Below, one piece after another: positions 5,673 through 5,832 of a stretch of DNA of 5,832 bases. Source of the DNA: Bacillota bacterium. Its GTDB lineage: Bacteria; Bacillota; Clostridia; Clostridiales; Clostridiaceae. A program made the position numbers and the translations under genes. How positions within the stretch are numbered: position 1 is the stretch's first letter; every line of letters starts with the position of its first letter. The notes under the pieces were generated by a model, which saw only the letters and a program-made list of their open reading frames with translations, did not search any database and was not told the origin of the DNA. Location: the NCBI GenBank assembly GCA_023440105.1, contig JAEXSY010000167.1, forward strand, positions 1 to 5,832. The letters are read 5' to 3'.

Positions 5673-5832
5673 CTTCAACCACTCCCTCTGTAATCTTAGC
5701 TTCTTTAAACCTCTTTCTCTCCTTTGGAGGTAGGTAGCTAACGAGCTTATCTTCAACAATTCTTGGATTTACCCCTGATTGAATAGCCAGTATTCCCTCC
5801 AGCATCATATCCTTAACGGCCGCTTCTTCCTA
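5665..5832 (-). CDS. motA: MotA, flagellar stator protein (partial, C-terminal 54 residues; in-frame TAG at the window edge)
   Basis: MotA is the membrane partner of MotB; five copies surround two MotB chains and drive rotation of the rotor. Only the cytoplasmic C-terminus is present, read from 5829 down to the TAG stop at 5667-5665. It contains VKDMMLEGILAIQSGVNPR followed by IVEDKLVSYLPPKER, the conserved C-terminal signature of MotA. The four membrane helices lie beyond the right edge. The end overlaps the motB GTG start by 8 nt, a common motAB arrangement. The codon just upstream of this segment, 5832-5830, reads TAG in the same frame. It depends on the last base of the window, so it is either an edge or sequencing artefact or a real interruption; the other two frames stop within 30 nt and offer no alternative. 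TAG is used as the normal stop here (motA, fliP, fliQ), so recoding is unlikely. Confidence 0.9.
5682..5688 (-). promoter_or_regulatory. Ribosome binding site deciding the motB GTG start
   Basis: GAGGGAG on the minus strand lies inside the motA coding end, with 9 nt between it and the motB GTG at 5672. It is a moderate match, but together with the family-typical N-terminus it favours the GTG over the upstream TTG at 5759. Confidence 0.6.

Noticed and set aside
5673..5759. Extension of motB to an upstream TTG, adding 29 residues.
   Set aside because: The extra residues are motA sequence read in another frame and do not look like a MotB N-terminus; the GTG at 5672 has a ribosome binding site and a family-typical start.
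1..5832. Search for an undescribed system, mobile element, CRISPR array, tRNA/rRNA or riboswitch.
   Set aside because: Almost every base is accounted for by eight recognised flagellar genes with gaps of at most 16 nt. I saw no repeats, inverted terminal repeats, foreign-looking genes or structured non-coding stretch.

Overview
This window is a tightly packed piece of a flagellar gene cluster from an AT-rich Gram-positive bacterium, most likely a member of the Clostridia. All genes lie on the minus strand, so transcription runs from the right end (5832) to the left end (1). In transcription order they are motA (3' end only), motB, fliL, fliO, fliP, fliQ, a fused fliR-flhB, and flhA (5' part only, 400 codons). 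The Clostridia assignment is an inference. It rests on the low GC content, the fused FliR-FlhB protein, strong AGGAGG/AGGTGAT-type ribosome binding sites, and a gene order that, as I recall it, matches the late flagellar operon of Clostridioides difficile and its relatives. I cannot name a genus.

Layout: 5832-5665 is the motA tail; 5672-4929 is motB, overlapping motA by 8 nt; 4929-4459 is fliL, overlapping motB by 1 nt; 4451-4095 is fliO; 4098-3337 is fliP, overlapping fliO by 4 nt (ATGA); 3325-3056 is fliQ; 3047-1218 is fliR-flhB; 1201-1 is flhA. The largest gap between genes is 16 nt. There is therefore no room for internal promoters, terminators or RNA genes, and several ribosome binding sites sit on the stop codon of the preceding gene. 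The set reads as one translationally coupled polycistronic message whose promoter lies beyond the right edge.

Functionally, MotA and MotB form the ion-driven stator, and FliL is the stator-associated membrane protein at the basal body. FliO assists assembly of FliP. FliP, FliQ, FliR and FlhB form the export gate of the flagellar type III secretion system, and FlhA is the large gate protein that docks export substrates and uses the ion gradient.

The points that merit attention are the FliR-FlhB fusion (known in Clostridia but structurally interesting), a possible internal start that could release free FlhB, an in-frame TAG in motA created by the last base of the window, and two genes (motB and fliP) whose longest-ORF starts are probably wrong. 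I found no evidence for an undescribed system, mobile element, CRISPR array or RNA gene.
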